A DNA stretch of 64,000 nucleotides from Lentibacillus cibarius (GCF_005887555.1 NZ_VCIA01000001.1:2852001-2916000); one strand, 5' to 3'; shown: positions 18,105 to 25,906, counted from the stretch's first letter. Program-made: numbers and translations. The notes: generated from the sequence alone by a model not told the origin.

Positions 18105-18290
18105 AGATATCCCTAGTGTGAACGCCGATCAGCAACCTCGTGTATAAGTACTAACCCTGATTCGAAAGCCGCCCTGGGGCTACTAACACCCAGGTTCGAG
18201 ATTCAGGGTGCACAGCCTGCGAGTAGGAAGGTCCGAACGCACACTGGGAAACAGTCTTTACGTGTGGTCTAGCCACAAGGGGGAAAAGAA
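18105..18290 (-). ncRNA. Candidate IS110 bridge RNA
   Basis: The leader upstream of the transposase can fold strongly on the minus strand. CCCTGAATCTCGAA pairs with TTCGAATCAGGG with two bulges, enclosing CCTGGG/CCCCAGG. A 5' hairpin GTGG-CTAGA-CCAC precedes it. IS110 elements are known to encode a bridge RNA with internal binding loops in this end. The location and fold fit; loop guides were not matched to target or donor, so this is a structural prediction. Confidence 0.55.
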
Positions 18291-18428
18291 TTGTCCCAAA
18301 TGATCCTAAGACCATTATCTAGGAACATCACGGGACGTCCAAGACTTTTGACTATATCCAGCAGGAAAAGTAAGAAAATATGGGCTCAAATGATAGGGCC
18401 TAAACATAATATACGAGGGGGAGGAGCC

Positions 18429-18824
18429 GTGAAGAAATGGGTGGTAATACTGTTTGCTGTCATTCTTTTGTCAGCTTGCAGTAATGCAGAGGAAACAAAA
18501 GACGAAACCAAAAAATTACAATTCCGGGAAATGGATGTAACAGTGAACGAAAATACGGTGCAACTAACCGGGGAAGCACAAACAACGGCACAGAAAATTT
18601 ATTTTACGTTGGAGCAGGGAGATACAACCCTTGCAGAGGAAACGTCAATTAAGCTACAAAAAAATAGCCAAGGCTGGTCGGAATTTAACATAGATATGGA
18701 GCTTAACAAAAAAGTGAAAAATGCTGAAGAAGTTCCGATTATCATCCTTTACGGAAAAACAGAGAATGGAAAAATGGTGAATAAGAATCATATCCCGGTT
18801 GATTTAAGCTCATCTGAAAAATAA
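18429..18824 (+). CDS. Small secreted lipoprotein of unknown function
   Basis: A 131-residue protein with a lipoprotein signal (VKKWVVILFA start, lipobox LSAC near residue 17). The mature part is beta-rich and hydrophilic (VTVNENTVQLTGEAQ, KIYFTLEQGD), suggesting a small Ig-like or immunity-type sandwich. GTG start chosen because GGGGGAGGAG lies just upstream; the frame is open further back but only through IS-flanking sequence. A terminator follows at 18847. No family recognised. Confidence 0.75.
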   Translation: MKKWVVILFAVILLSACSNAEETKDETKKLQFREMDVTVNENTVQLTGEAQTTAQKIYFTLEQGDTTLAEETSIKLQKNSQGWSEFNIDMELNKKVKNAEEVPIIILYGKTENGKMVNKNHIPVDLSSSEK

Positions 18825-18846
18825 TGCCGGGGATAGCTGCAAATAA

Positions 18847-18882
18847 AAAGACAGCAGTTTTTCGTTACTGCTGTCTTTATGT
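18847..18882 (+). terminator. Terminator after the lipoprotein gene
   Basis: AAAGACAGCAG and CTGCTGTCTTT pair perfectly around 10 bases; also usable by the convergent NifU-N gene. Confidence 0.85.
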
Positions 18883-18904
18883 ATGTCCACGAATAAGCCT
18901 TTGC

Positions 18905-19168
18905 TTAGTATCCGTATTTTTCAAGTACTTCCATGACGCGTGGTTGTAGTTCGTCCCACTCCACGTCAAAGTTTTTGTTTACTGTAATAAAGTTTTGATA
19001 CCCGAAAACATTATCAACACCATTTATTTGCATCAAGTCGTTTAAAATGGCATGTTCACTTGTATCACCCGGCATAACCGAAATACTACTCTCACCCTGG
19101 AAAATAAGGCTGTCCGTTGTGAACTTAACTGCATTCGGATTCGGTGTAGATTCAGCTCGTACTCCCAT
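18905..19168 (-). CDS. NifU/Nfu N-terminal-domain protein
   Basis: An 87-residue stand-alone Nfu N-terminal domain: AESTPNPNAVKF at residues 5-16 is the family signature, followed by NDLMQINGVDNVFGYQNFITV. There is no C-terminal CxxC cluster domain, so it is not itself a scaffold. A helper role in Fe-S assembly is inferred from the family. Start MGVRAES chosen with GGAGGG eight bases upstream; two in-frame ATGs lie earlier but overlap that site. Confidence 0.85.
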   Translation of the reverse strand: MGVRAESTPNPNAVKFTTDSLIFQGESSISVMPGDTSEHAILNDLMQINGVDNVFGYQNFITVNKNFDVEWDELQPRVMEVLEKYGY

Positions 19169-19236
19169 GTTCATTCCCTCCATAATATCCATACTTGCAT
19201 TAAGTATAGCAAAAAAACCGTCATAACGAAAAGAAA

Positions 19237-19270
19237 AACCCCTTTATTCGACAATACGAATAAAGGGGTT
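19237..19270 (-). terminator. Terminator of the DUF3813 gene pair
   Basis: A 14-bp perfect stem (AACCCCTTTATTCG with CGAATAAAGGGGTT, 6-base loop) followed on the minus strand by a T run. Confidence 0.85.
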
Positions 19271-19359
19271 GCTCGTACGTTATAATTTGCGCAGTATCTT
19301 CATTGATGTGCGGTCAAATCAGTAACGCACTTGATTTTTTGTCCGTTCAAGTTGTGAGG

Positions 19360-19560
19360 TTATTGCAATTGGTTTTTTTGTTGCAACTGCTGTTCGAGTT
19401 GTTGGAGCTGCTGCTGTTCTTCAGAAGATGCCTGGCTTTTCGCAGCTTGAATTGCGTTCTGTGCCGCCTGCTTCTCCTGTTGGTTAGCATTGGCTTTGTT
19501 ATTTGTCAGCGCATTAACAGCTTCTCGTGCACGCTGCATCATGTTTTGTTGCTGTTGCAT
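19360..19560 (-). CDS. DUF3813-like Gln-rich small protein
   Basis: A 66-residue protein, very rich in Gln, Asn and Ala, ending in a Gln-heavy coiled coil (SSEEQQQLQQLEQQL). This fits the small DUF3813 family of Bacillaceae, of unknown role. GGGAGGG lies in the end of the upstream gene, so the pair is an operon. It sits where B. subtilis has small genes near yitU. Confidence 0.65.
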   Translation of the reverse strand: MQQQQNMMQRAREAVNALTNNKANANQQEKQAAQNAIQAAKSQASSEEQQQLQQLEQQLQQKNQLQ

Positions 19561-19562
19561 GT

Positions 19563-19709
19563 TTAAAACCCTCCCATTGGTTCATTGTTTGACGTTCGTT
19601 CGCGCTCTGCTTCAGAGAAACGCATTTTATACGGAAATCGTTCCGCATGTTTCTTGACTGTGTCTGCACTATGCTGTGTGAAACGTTTGGACTTACTTTG
19701 TTTTCCCAT
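19563..19709 (-). CDS. Small basic protein (48 aa), unknown
   Basis: Reads MGKQSKSKRF...HAERFPYKMR...NNEPMGGF, with a strong GGGGGGAG ribosome site before the ATG. It ends two bases before the DUF3813 start. The Lys/Arg-rich composition and the FPY motif resemble small spore-associated proteins of Bacillaceae, but no family was recognised with confidence. Confidence 0.65.
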   Translation of the reverse strand: MGKQSKSKRFTQHSADTVKKHAERFPYKMRFSEAERERTSNNEPMGGF

Positions 19710-19849
19710 CGGTACTCCCCCCTAGCCTTTGCGATCTGTGACGACCGGTAGCGCATGATGGAAACTTCGAGCAAAAAAGTAAGGTGAACGCCTTTTGAAG
19801 CGCTCACCTATAGTTTGACCTGATTTCGTTTAGCTATGTCAGGAAAAAA

Positions 19850-20683
19850 TTACTTAGTTTTTGACTCGAGTTTTAAATAGTCCTCGAGGAACAGGCTTAT
19901 CCCATCCTGCTCGTTTGTGTCTGTCACATAACGAGCAACAGTTTTCAATTCATCAATCGCATTGCCCATGGCTACACCAACACCGGCAAAATCGAGCATT
20001 TCCAAGTCATTGTCCTCATCGCCGAATGCAATAATTTGTTCTTTCGGGATATGATAATAATAAGCGAGTTTTTCAAGCCCAACTGCTTTATTAAGCCCCT
20101 TTTTAACAATTTCAATAATATTCCAAGGCGTCCCCCATTTGCGATGCTCGATAAGTTCCGCATGATAGTGATCCAGGTGGGAACGGATTGATTGGATATT
20201 TTCTTCTTTTGGATGGATTAAGAGGGATGTCGGGTCGTCCTTTAATTTATTTTTTAGGCTTCCGATTGTGAAAGGTGAATCCTGACGTGACATTTGGAAG
20301 ATGTTGATGATACTTTCGTCATATTGATCAAGGTAAACATCGTCCATCACTTCAGCCACAATATTATGTACGTTCAAATCGTAGCATGCATCAATAATCT
20401 GATGTGCTGTCAGGCGTGGCATTGGATTATGCAGTACATCCCATTTGTCATCGGTCGGGTGGTGAATCAGTGCCCCGTTGAAATTAACCATTGGTGTGTC
20501 CAGTCCAAGTGTGTGGTAATAATCGATGCTGGCACGATGCGGCCGTCCGGTTGCAATGACCACAATATGCCCGTCTAGCATAGCCTTTTGAAGTGTTTTC
20601 CTGTTTCGTTCACTGATGGTTTTATCTTTGGTCAATAGCGTGCCATCAAGGTCCACTGCAATTAAATGTCGTTTCGTTTCCAT
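19850..20683 (-). CDS. yitU: Cof-type HAD phosphatase YitU
   Basis: A 277-residue HAD hydrolase. Motif I is DLDGTLL (Asp11/Asp13), motif II IATGRP, and the C-terminal FGDEDNDLEML is motif IV. A C2-type cap lies between. B. subtilis YitU is one of several HAD enzymes reported to remove phosphate from a riboflavin precursor; that activity here is inferred from synteny and family. Divergent from yitV. Confidence 0.88.
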   Translation of the reverse strand: METKRHLIAVDLDGTLLTKDKTISERNRKTLQKAMLDGHIVVIATGRPHRASIDYYHTLGLDTPMVNFNGALIHHPTDDKWDVLHNPMPRLTAHQIIDACYDLNVHNIVAEVMDDVYLDQYDESIINIFQMSRQDSPFTIGSLKNKLKDDPTSLLIHPKEENIQSIRSHLDHYHAELIEHRKWGTPWNIIEIVKKGLNKAVGLEKLAYYYHIPKEQIIAFGDEDNDLEMLDFAGVGVAMGNAIDELKTVARYVTDTNEQDGISLFLEDYLKLESKTK

Positions 20684-20811
20684 ATTTTTTCACCTCGTAT
20701 TCTTTATAGTTTATATGGCTTGTTTTAATATGTAAAGGATTCGTTTGCATTTTACAAAAACTCCATATTATGATATTTGATAGCAGCTAACCGAAAGAAG
20801 GGAAAATTATT

Positions 20812-21573
20812 ATGATTGGGATTGAACATATAACATTGGCATCGATTCCCAGTTTAGTCGTTGCTGACAATAAAAAACGACAGGATGCATTGCCGACACT
20901 TACTTATTTACACGGATTTACCAGTGCCAAAGAACACAATTTACCCCTTGCTTATTTACTTGCCGACAAAGGCTTTCGGGTCATTCTTCCTGATAGCATG
21001 TATCACGGTGAACGAGAAGCGGAAATGTCCGAGGAACAATTGCAACTATCCTTTTGGAACATTGTACTGCAAAACGTTAAGGAACTGAAAAACATCAAAG
21101 AAGCGCTTGCTGAACAAGGACTTTTGCTGGATGGGCGATTTGGTGTAGCCGGGACAAGCATGGGCGGCATTACCGCCGCTGCAACCCTGACACAATATCC
21201 ATGGATTCAAGCGGCTGGCATCCTGATGGGCACTCCAAAAATGACAACGTATGCCAAAACATTAGTAGACGGTTTCAAAACAGCGGGCAATCTCCCTGTG
21301 ACTGAGGACGAAATTGTAGAGCTTTATGATCAATTGTCGCACTACGATTTATCTAAACAAATGGATGAATTGCAGGAACGCCCCGTTTTGTTCTGGCATG
21401 GGGACAATGATCCTGTCGTACCGTTCGACCATTCGTATACATTTTATGATAAAGCACGCACCTATTATACAGATAAGGAAAAAATAAGGTTTATTAAGGA
21501 ATCAAACCGGGGTCATAAAGTAAGCCGCCAAGCTATATTAGAGACAGTAAAATGGTTTGAAAAATACTTATAA
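20812..21573 (+). CDS. yitV: Alpha/beta hydrolase YitV (esterase-like)
   Basis: A 253-residue alpha/beta hydrolase. The nucleophile elbow is GTSMGG (Ser near 120), the acid is in HGDNDPVVP, and the catalytic His in NRGHKVS. LTYLHGFTSAKEHN gives the oxyanion region. Substrate unknown. GAAGGGAAAA ribosome site. It continues the yitU-yitV-yitW order of B. subtilis. Confidence 0.87.
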   Translation: MIGIEHITLASIPSLVVADNKKRQDALPTLTYLHGFTSAKEHNLPLAYLLADKGFRVILPDSMYHGEREAEMSEEQLQLSFWNIVLQNVKELKNIKEALAEQGLLLDGRFGVAGTSMGGITAAATLTQYPWIQAAGILMGTPKMTTYAKTLVDGFKTAGNLPVTEDEIVELYDQLSHYDLSKQMDELQERPVLFWHGDNDPVVPFDHSYTFYDKARTYYTDKEKIRFIKESNRGHKVSRQAILETVKWFEKYL

Positions 21574-21718
21574 ACTAGAGGACGAGCCCAACTCGCGCGG
21601 CCCGAGCCGAAACTACCAAAGAATATCTTACATATTATCCGATATGTGATATAAATCATTTAAAATTGCATCTGTTTTATGTTTAAATAAATATAGGAAC
21701 AATGAAGGAGGGTTTTTC

Positions 21719-22030
21719 ATGGATGAGGCGCTGAAAGAAAATATTATCGGCGGCCTGGAAAATGTCATTGACCCCGAATTGGGAATTGACATTGTGAATC
21801 TCGGATTGATTTACAACGTTGATTTGAATGATGAGGGTCTGTGTACTGTTACAATGACACTTACCGCAATGGGCTGTCCATTAGCTGGACATATCGAGCA
21901 AGACGTTCGCCGTTCGCTTTCAGATATTCCTGAGATTAAAGAAATCGATGTCAATATCGTCTGGGACCCGCCATGGGGTAAAGATAAAATGTCACGTTAC
22001 GCGAAGATCGCACTTGGCATTCCGGACTGA
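21719..22030 (+). CDS. yitW: MIP18/DUF59 metal-sulfur cluster assembly factor
   Basis: A 103-residue DUF59 protein with VIDPELGIDIVNLGLIYNV at residues 16-34 and TAMGCPLAG carrying the single conserved Cys. DUF59 proteins act in Fe-S cluster assembly or transfer. GAAGGAGGG precedes the ATG, and a terminator follows at 22178. A paralog lies at 23583 on the other strand. Confidence 0.9.
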   Translation: MDEALKENIIGGLENVIDPELGIDIVNLGLIYNVDLNDEGLCTVTMTLTAMGCPLAGHIEQDVRRSLSDIPEIKEIDVNIVWDPPWGKDKMSRYAKIALGIPD

Positions 22031-22177
22031 TGAAAGCAGAACCAAGGAAGGTTGATTCATGTCACAGTGGATCGGCCTTTTTTATTAGAAAGCTCGGCAT
22101 TTGTCTCGCCTTATAGCAAGTGCCGAAGCTTCTTATAAGGTTTCCAAAATTTATACTTTCTGACGTATGAGAAAAAT

Positions 22178-22224
22178 AGCACAGGCGTTGTCATCCTTAA
22201 CTTGCAAAATCGTCTGTGCTTTTG
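22178..22224 (+). terminator. Terminator after yitW
   Basis: AGCACAGGCG pairs with CGTCTGTGCT (one mismatch) across a loop of about 23 bases, followed by TTTTG. Confidence 0.6.
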
Positions 22225-22245
22225 TTATAAGGAAGAGGTTATCTT

Positions 22246-22746
22246 ATGAAGATTTGTCAAATTGCCGGATATAAAAATTCGGGGAAGACGACTGTTATGA
22301 ACGAACTTATCCGGTATTTTTCCGACAAAGGCTGGAAAGTCGGATCGTTGAAGCATCATGGTCATGGTGGCGAACCGGATATGACTGAAGGAACAGATAG
22401 TCATGACCACTTGGGTTCCGGCTCTGTCATTAGTGGTGTCCAAGGGGAGAATATTACCCAGCTAACATTAGCTGCACCGCTGCAACTGGATGAGTTAATC
22501 CAGACGTATCGCCAATTTCAGCTTGACCTATTGCTAGTTGAAGGCTATAAAACAGCAACATACCCGAAAATTGTTCTCCTTAAAAGTGAGGAAGATCGCT
22601 CGCTTTTACAGAATCTATCGGCTATAATAGCAGTAGGAACATGGGATATAAAAATGACATTTAATCAAGATTATCCTGTGCTTGACATGAACAATTTGTA
22701 TGAGCTTGTACCAACGTTAGCTGAACGTATAAGAAGGGATTTATGA
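22246..22746 (+). CDS. mobB: Molybdopterin-guanine dinucleotide biosynthesis adaptor MobB
   Basis: A 166-residue GTP-binding protein with P-loop GYKNSGKTT (residues 8-16), KHHGHG (36-41) and LLLVEGYK. It assists guanylation of molybdopterin, the cofactor form used by NarG. GGAAGAGGT ribosome site. Its stop overlaps the moaE start (ATGA), so mobB-moaE-moaD form one operon. Confidence 0.92.
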   Translation: MKICQIAGYKNSGKTTVMNELIRYFSDKGWKVGSLKHHGHGGEPDMTEGTDSHDHLGSGSVISGVQGENITQLTLAAPLQLDELIQTYRQFQLDLLLVEGYKTATYPKIVLLKSEEDRSLLQNLSAIIAVGTWDIKMTFNQDYPVLDMNNLYELVPTLAERIRRDL

Positions 22747-23219
22747 TGGATAAAAACTATTGGATTACTGAAACACCGATTGAACCGAATGACTGTATAA
22801 AAAAAGTTGCCCGGAATGAAGCTGGTGCTGTGAATACATTTATTGGCACTGTCCGCGAGTTCACCAAAGACAAGCGAACGCTTTATCTTGAGTATCAGGC
22901 TTATGTACCGATGGCTGAGAAAAAACTTGCGCAAATTGGTGAGGAAATCGAACAAAAATGGGGAGATGCCAACACCGCAATCGTGCACCGAATTGGGCGT
23001 TTGGAAATAGCAGACATTGCGGTTGTCATTGCTGTATCAACGCCGCACCGTGCTGATGCGTTTGAAGCAAGCCGTTATGCGATTGAGCGAATAAAAGAAA
23101 TTGTACCCATTTGGAAAAAAGAACATTGGGAAGATGGCACAAAATGGATAGGCGATCAGAAAGAAAACAAATCGTATGATAAGAAAATTCCTTCCGAGGA
23201 GGAGATGCGTGATGATTAA
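22743..23219 (+). CDS. moaE: Molybdopterin synthase catalytic subunit
   Basis: A 158-residue MoaE. Family marks: GAVNTFIGTVREFT (residues 28-41), LEYQAYVPMA, VHRIGRLEIAD, and the active-site KKEHWEDGTKWI. It adds two sulfurs, delivered by MoaD, to precursor Z. Overlaps mobB by 4 and moaD by 8 bases. Confidence 0.94.
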   Translation: MMDKNYWITETPIEPNDCIKKVARNEAGAVNTFIGTVREFTKDKRTLYLEYQAYVPMAEKKLAQIGEEIEQKWGDANTAIVHRIGRLEIADIAVVIAVSTPHRADAFEASRYAIERIKEIVPIWKKEHWEDGTKWIGDQKENKSYDKKIPSEEEMRDD

Positions 23220-23445
23220 TGTTCTGTTTTTTGCTGATTTGAGGGAAGCTGCCGGCAGTGAAAAGGTAAGCGTGGAAGCAGATGGATTATCCGTGAGTGA
23301 ATTGAAAACAAAATTGTTGTCATCGTATGAACTCAATAATCTTGATCATGCTATGGTTGCTGTTAACGAAGAGTATTCCCAAGATGATACGCTGTTAAAG
23401 CGTGGAGATGTCGTCGCGTTTATTCCGCCGGTGAGCGGTGGATGA
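23212..23445 (+). CDS. moaD: Molybdopterin synthase sulfur carrier subunit
   Basis: A 77-residue ubiquitin-like protein ending in PPVSGG, the diglycine that is thiocarboxylated for sulfur transfer. Start ATG 23212, eleven bases after GAGGAGG inside the moaE end. The N-terminal VLFFADLREAAG is typical. moaA, moaB, moaC and moeA are not in this window. Confidence 0.93.
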   Translation: MINVLFFADLREAAGSEKVSVEADGLSVSELKTKLLSSYELNNLDHAMVAVNEEYSQDDTLLKRGDVVAFIPPVSGG

Positions 23446-23523
23446 TGTTGTTCCCTTACCGTTTGGCTATCCATTCAGCCAGGCGGTTTTTAGTTATTTG
23501 TATGATTCAATAGCTTTTTGTAA

Positions 23524-23570
23524 AGTGAAGTCCGGGGAAAAGTGCATCTTCCCCGGACTTCACTCTTTTG
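23524..23570. terminator. Strong bidirectional terminator between moaD and the MIP18 paralog
   Basis: A 16-bp perfect stem: AGTGAAGTCCGGGGAA and TTCCCCGGACTTCACT around 9 bases, then CTTTT. Confidence 0.85.
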
Positions 23571-23582
23571 TGCCCAGCAGCT

Positions 23583-23885
23583 CTAAGCAAAACCTAACAT
23601 CTCTTGGGCACGCTCACTCATTTTGGCTGGCGTCCACGCCGGCTCCCAGACAAGGTCAATGTTAATATCACCAATACCGTCAATTTGGCTGATGCGACGT
23701 TCAACACCAGCTTTAATGCTGTCATGCATCGGGCAGCCTGGTGTGGTCAGTGTCATGACAATATTCACATTGTCCTCCACATCGACAGCTATCCCGTATA
23801 CAAGTCCAAGGTCCATAATGTTGATACCCAGCTCCGGGTCAATTACTTCAAATAATGCTGCACCAACTTTGTTTTCAAGTGACAT
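23583..23885 (-). CDS. Second MIP18/DUF59 protein, end of NO/anaerobic operon
   Basis: A 100-residue DUF59 protein, VIDPELGINIMDLGLVYGI at residues 14-32 and TTPGCPMHDS with the conserved Cys. It closely resembles the yitW product in layout but belongs to the operon of the multi-His membrane protein and DUF2249 genes (21 bases after the membrane gene). A role in Fe-S or metal centre repair under nitrosative or low-oxygen conditions is inferred. Confidence 0.87.
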   Translation of the reverse strand: MSLENKVGAALFEVIDPELGINIMDLGLVYGIAVDVEDNVNIVMTLTTPGCPMHDSIKAGVERRISQIDGIGDINIDLVWEPAWTPAKMSERAQEMLGFA

Positions 23886-23906
23886 ATTGGTAGTCTCCTC
23901 TCACTG

Positions 23907-25151
23907 TTATTTCGTTAAAACACGAATAATGGACAATACATACAATAGGGATGTTAATGTAAGTAATCCCTGAAACAGGAAAACAGTTATATTGATTTGC
24001 AGAAGTCCGCTTACCGTAAGACCTGCTGTACTAATAATGAAAAGTGTAAACAAGATGACACTTGTCTTTTCATCAATCATTTCTTTTAACGTCGGAACTT
24101 TTTCTTGGCCGATCTTGTTTGCGTATTTATACGTCCACCATAGAAAGGGAACAATTTTATATAAATAGCCGAGAATGCTAAATACAATCCATCCCATAAC
24201 ATATAGGAAAATGAGCCATCCCCAGACGGTGATGTTGTGAATGCCGAAAACGCTGAATGCAAAGGCAAGCACATGAACACCGAGACCGTTCATTATGGCA
24301 ACCAATGAAAAAGAAAAGGGTTTGTCTAGCTTTTTTTTCATTCGTTTGGTAAGTATTTCTCTAATATCGAGAACGAAGAAAAAGAATCCGCCTAACATAC
24401 CAATCCATCCAATTGTTTCAAGTGTGGCAACTTTTGCCCAAAATGAAGCAATAAGGATAACAAGCCCAGTCATGTAAGTGAAGAATGCGGGTTTGGCCCA
24501 TTTCATCGAATACCCGTGTGACAGACTGAACATGGGTACAAGTTTATAGGAAAAACCAAAAATCAGCAGTGAAAACCAGCCGGCTACACCAAATGTGATG
24601 TGTGATGACAAAATGGACCCATGGCTGGCAATCCCGCCAATGGACAGGTTCCATGCTAGTAAAAATCCGGCCACGATTGTCAGAGACAGGAAAATAATAG
24701 CACCTAGAATGAAAGCAGTCATCATGTTTTTCTGTTCCTGTTTGTTGATGGTTTTGACCATTTGTATGATGAACATGAGAACCCCGATTACGGCAATCAT
24801 TCCACCGTATAATGCCTTATTGGGAGCCAATCCAAGCAGTATGGAAAAGGCTGTAATACCAACTGCGGTAACGATAAGTTGGATAAACCCGAATGTCTGA
24901 TTCCAGATGGGTGTCAACAATGCTACTGGAACAAGCTGATACATCGCGCCCATCGCAATCATGACGGCATAGCCTAAAAGCAGGAAGTGGGCACCCATCC
25001 AGATATCCGGTATGCGAAATTGTCCCATGGTTAGTAAGTCACTGTTTATTAAAAGGACAATCTGTGCAACAACAAATGCTGCTAGCGCATAAAGAATAAA
25101 CGCCAGTGGCAACTTTATATTCGTATTAGACTGTAAACTCCCACCAACCAT
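23907..25151 (-). CDS. Twelve-span His-containing membrane protein (NnrS / heme-copper-oxidase-subunit-I-like)
   Basis: A 414-residue protein of about 12 membrane segments. A pattern recurs: AHFLLLGYAVMIAMGAMYQL before VP (His55, Tyr71), then SHITFGVAG...FSYKLVP (His184), and GYLYKIVP near residue 340. His177, His212 and His293 are further possible metal or heme ligands. This looks like NnrS or NorB/CcoN-like proteins that bind heme. Function is inferred as NO or heme related from the neighbours (DUF2249, MIP18, Fnr). It starts 2 bases after the preceding gene, so translation is probably coupled. Confidence 0.65.
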   Translation of the reverse strand: MVGGSLQSNTNIKLPLAFILYALAAFVVAQIVLLINSDLLTMGQFRIPDIWMGAHFLLLGYAVMIAMGAMYQLVPVALLTPIWNQTFGFIQLIVTAVGITAFSILLGLAPNKALYGGMIAVIGVLMFIIQMVKTINKQEQKNMMTAFILGAIIFLSLTIVAGFLLAWNLSIGGIASHGSILSSHITFGVAGWFSLLIFGFSYKLVPMFSLSHGYSMKWAKPAFFTYMTGLVILIASFWAKVATLETIGWIGMLGGFFFFVLDIREILTKRMKKKLDKPFSFSLVAIMNGLGVHVLAFAFSVFGIHNITVWGWLIFLYVMGWIVFSILGYLYKIVPFLWWTYKYANKIGQEKVPTLKEMIDEKTSVILFTLFIISTAGLTVSGLLQINITVFLFQGLLTLTSLLYVLSIIRVLTK

Positions 25152-25152
25152 A

Positions 25153-25368
25153 TTAATTACCAGACTTCGTTATCGTAATTTTAAAGCTGCCATCATCTTG
25201 TGCTTCTGTTTCATGCGCATAGCCGCGGTCATCTAGTTCCTCGTATAAAAATAGTGGGCGGCGATCATTGATGATGGATAGTGACGCTCCATCATTCAGT
25301 TTATCGAGTGCTTTTAGCGTGCGCATCATCGGCTGTGGCGGTTCGAGTCCGCGATTGTCAATGATCAT
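25153..25368 (-). CDS. DUF2249 domain protein
   Basis: A 71-residue DUF2249 protein (TusA/SirA-like fold): IIDNRGLEPPQPMMRTLKAL at the start is the motif, with INDRRPLFLYEELDDRGY. It lacks the CPxP cysteine of TusA. DUF2249 proteins often accompany hemerythrin and denitrification genes. AAGGTGACG site. It overlaps the preceding DUF2249 gene by 4 bases. Confidence 0.85.
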   Translation of the reverse strand: MIIDNRGLEPPQPMMRTLKALDKLNDGASLSIINDRRPLFLYEELDDRGYAHETEAQDDGSFKITITKSGN

Positions 25369-25616
25369 TTTGCGTCACCTTCTTGTTTAATGTAGATTAC
25401 TTTCCAATGCTTTTTTTCTATCTTTTCCGTTTCGTAGGTGAATCCGCGCCGTTTTAATATTTTGTGTAAGGGGAGCGGATTGAATGGTGCGTGGAGGATA
25501 AATCCTTCACCATTGTTTAAACTTTTCACCGTTCCCATAATTTTGTCGAACGGTTCTTTTTTCATGGCCAAGTCTTGGCGAACATCCAGTTCCACCATGT
25601 TCTCTTGGTTATCCAT
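25365..25616 (-). CDS. DUF2249 domain protein, first gene of operon
   Basis: An 83-residue DUF2249 protein: VELDVRQDLAMKKEPFDKIM, then FILHAPFNPLPLHKILKRRG. Start ATG 25616 chosen with GGGGTGATG upstream; 13 further in-frame codons upstream lack a site. It heads the four-gene minus-strand operon and has an Fnr-like palindrome 66 bases upstream. Confidence 0.85.
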   Translation of the reverse strand: MDNQENMVELDVRQDLAMKKEPFDKIMGTVKSLNNGEGFILHAPFNPLPLHKILKRRGFTYETEKIEKKHWKVIYIKQEGDAK

Positions 25617-25681
25617 CACATCACCCCATCTGTAGTAGAAGTTCGTTTGTTTCAATGATAATGATTTTCAGTATAGGAAGT

Positions 25682-25697
25682 AGTGATGTGTGTCACA
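25682..25697 (-). promoter_or_regulatory. Candidate Fnr-type binding site
   Basis: AGTGA-TGTGTG-TCACA matches the B. subtilis Fnr consensus TGTGA-N6-TCACA at 9 of 10 positions. It lies 66 bases upstream of the DUF2249 operon start, consistent with an activator site near -40. The adjacent Crp/Fnr gene could supply the regulator. Confidence 0.5.
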
Positions 25698-25873
25698 TTT
25701 CGGCTGGCGTAACAATTTTGTCATGAAGGGTTGTGATTTGAGGTCGTTGGAATGGAATGAAAAAGTAACCGGAGACGGCGAACTACTAATGGGAGGTCCA
25801 CTGGTAGCTTGACACGGTTGAACATGTCGATTATATTTTTTCGATTCAAAGTTAAAAACCTCTTAAAATGAAA

Positions 25874-25903
25874 AAACAGATCACCTCTTTTGGATGATCT
25901 GTT
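25874..25903 (-). terminator. Terminator of the Crp/Fnr gene
   Basis: AAACAGATCA and TGATCTGTTT pair across 10 bases; on the minus strand it is followed by a T run. The rest of 25698-25873 shows no gene. Confidence 0.8.
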
Positions 25904-25906
25904 TCA

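Larger units (their letters stand above)
16790..18300 (-). mobile_element. IS110-family insertion sequence (ends approximate)
   Basis: One transposase gene (16819-18048) with a long structured non-coding leader on its 5' side (18049 to about 18300) and almost none on the 3' side: the IS110-group layout. Members of this family lack clear terminal inverted repeats, so exact ends cannot be set from one copy. It interrupts the yit block between yitT and the lipoprotein gene. Confidence 0.75.

Noticed and set aside
18291..18428. N-terminal extension of the lipoprotein
   Set aside because: A lipobox requires the signal to start at GTG 18429, and a strong ribosome site lies there; the upstream part overlaps IS-flank sequence.
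19514..19807. A 97-codon minus-strand frame overlapping the two small genes
   Set aside because: No ribosome site, composition unlike protein, and both better-supported small genes lie in another frame.
22100..22135. Riboswitch ahead of mobB
   Set aside because: The short CGGCA...TGCCG repeat is too weak, and no known ligand-binding pattern was seen.
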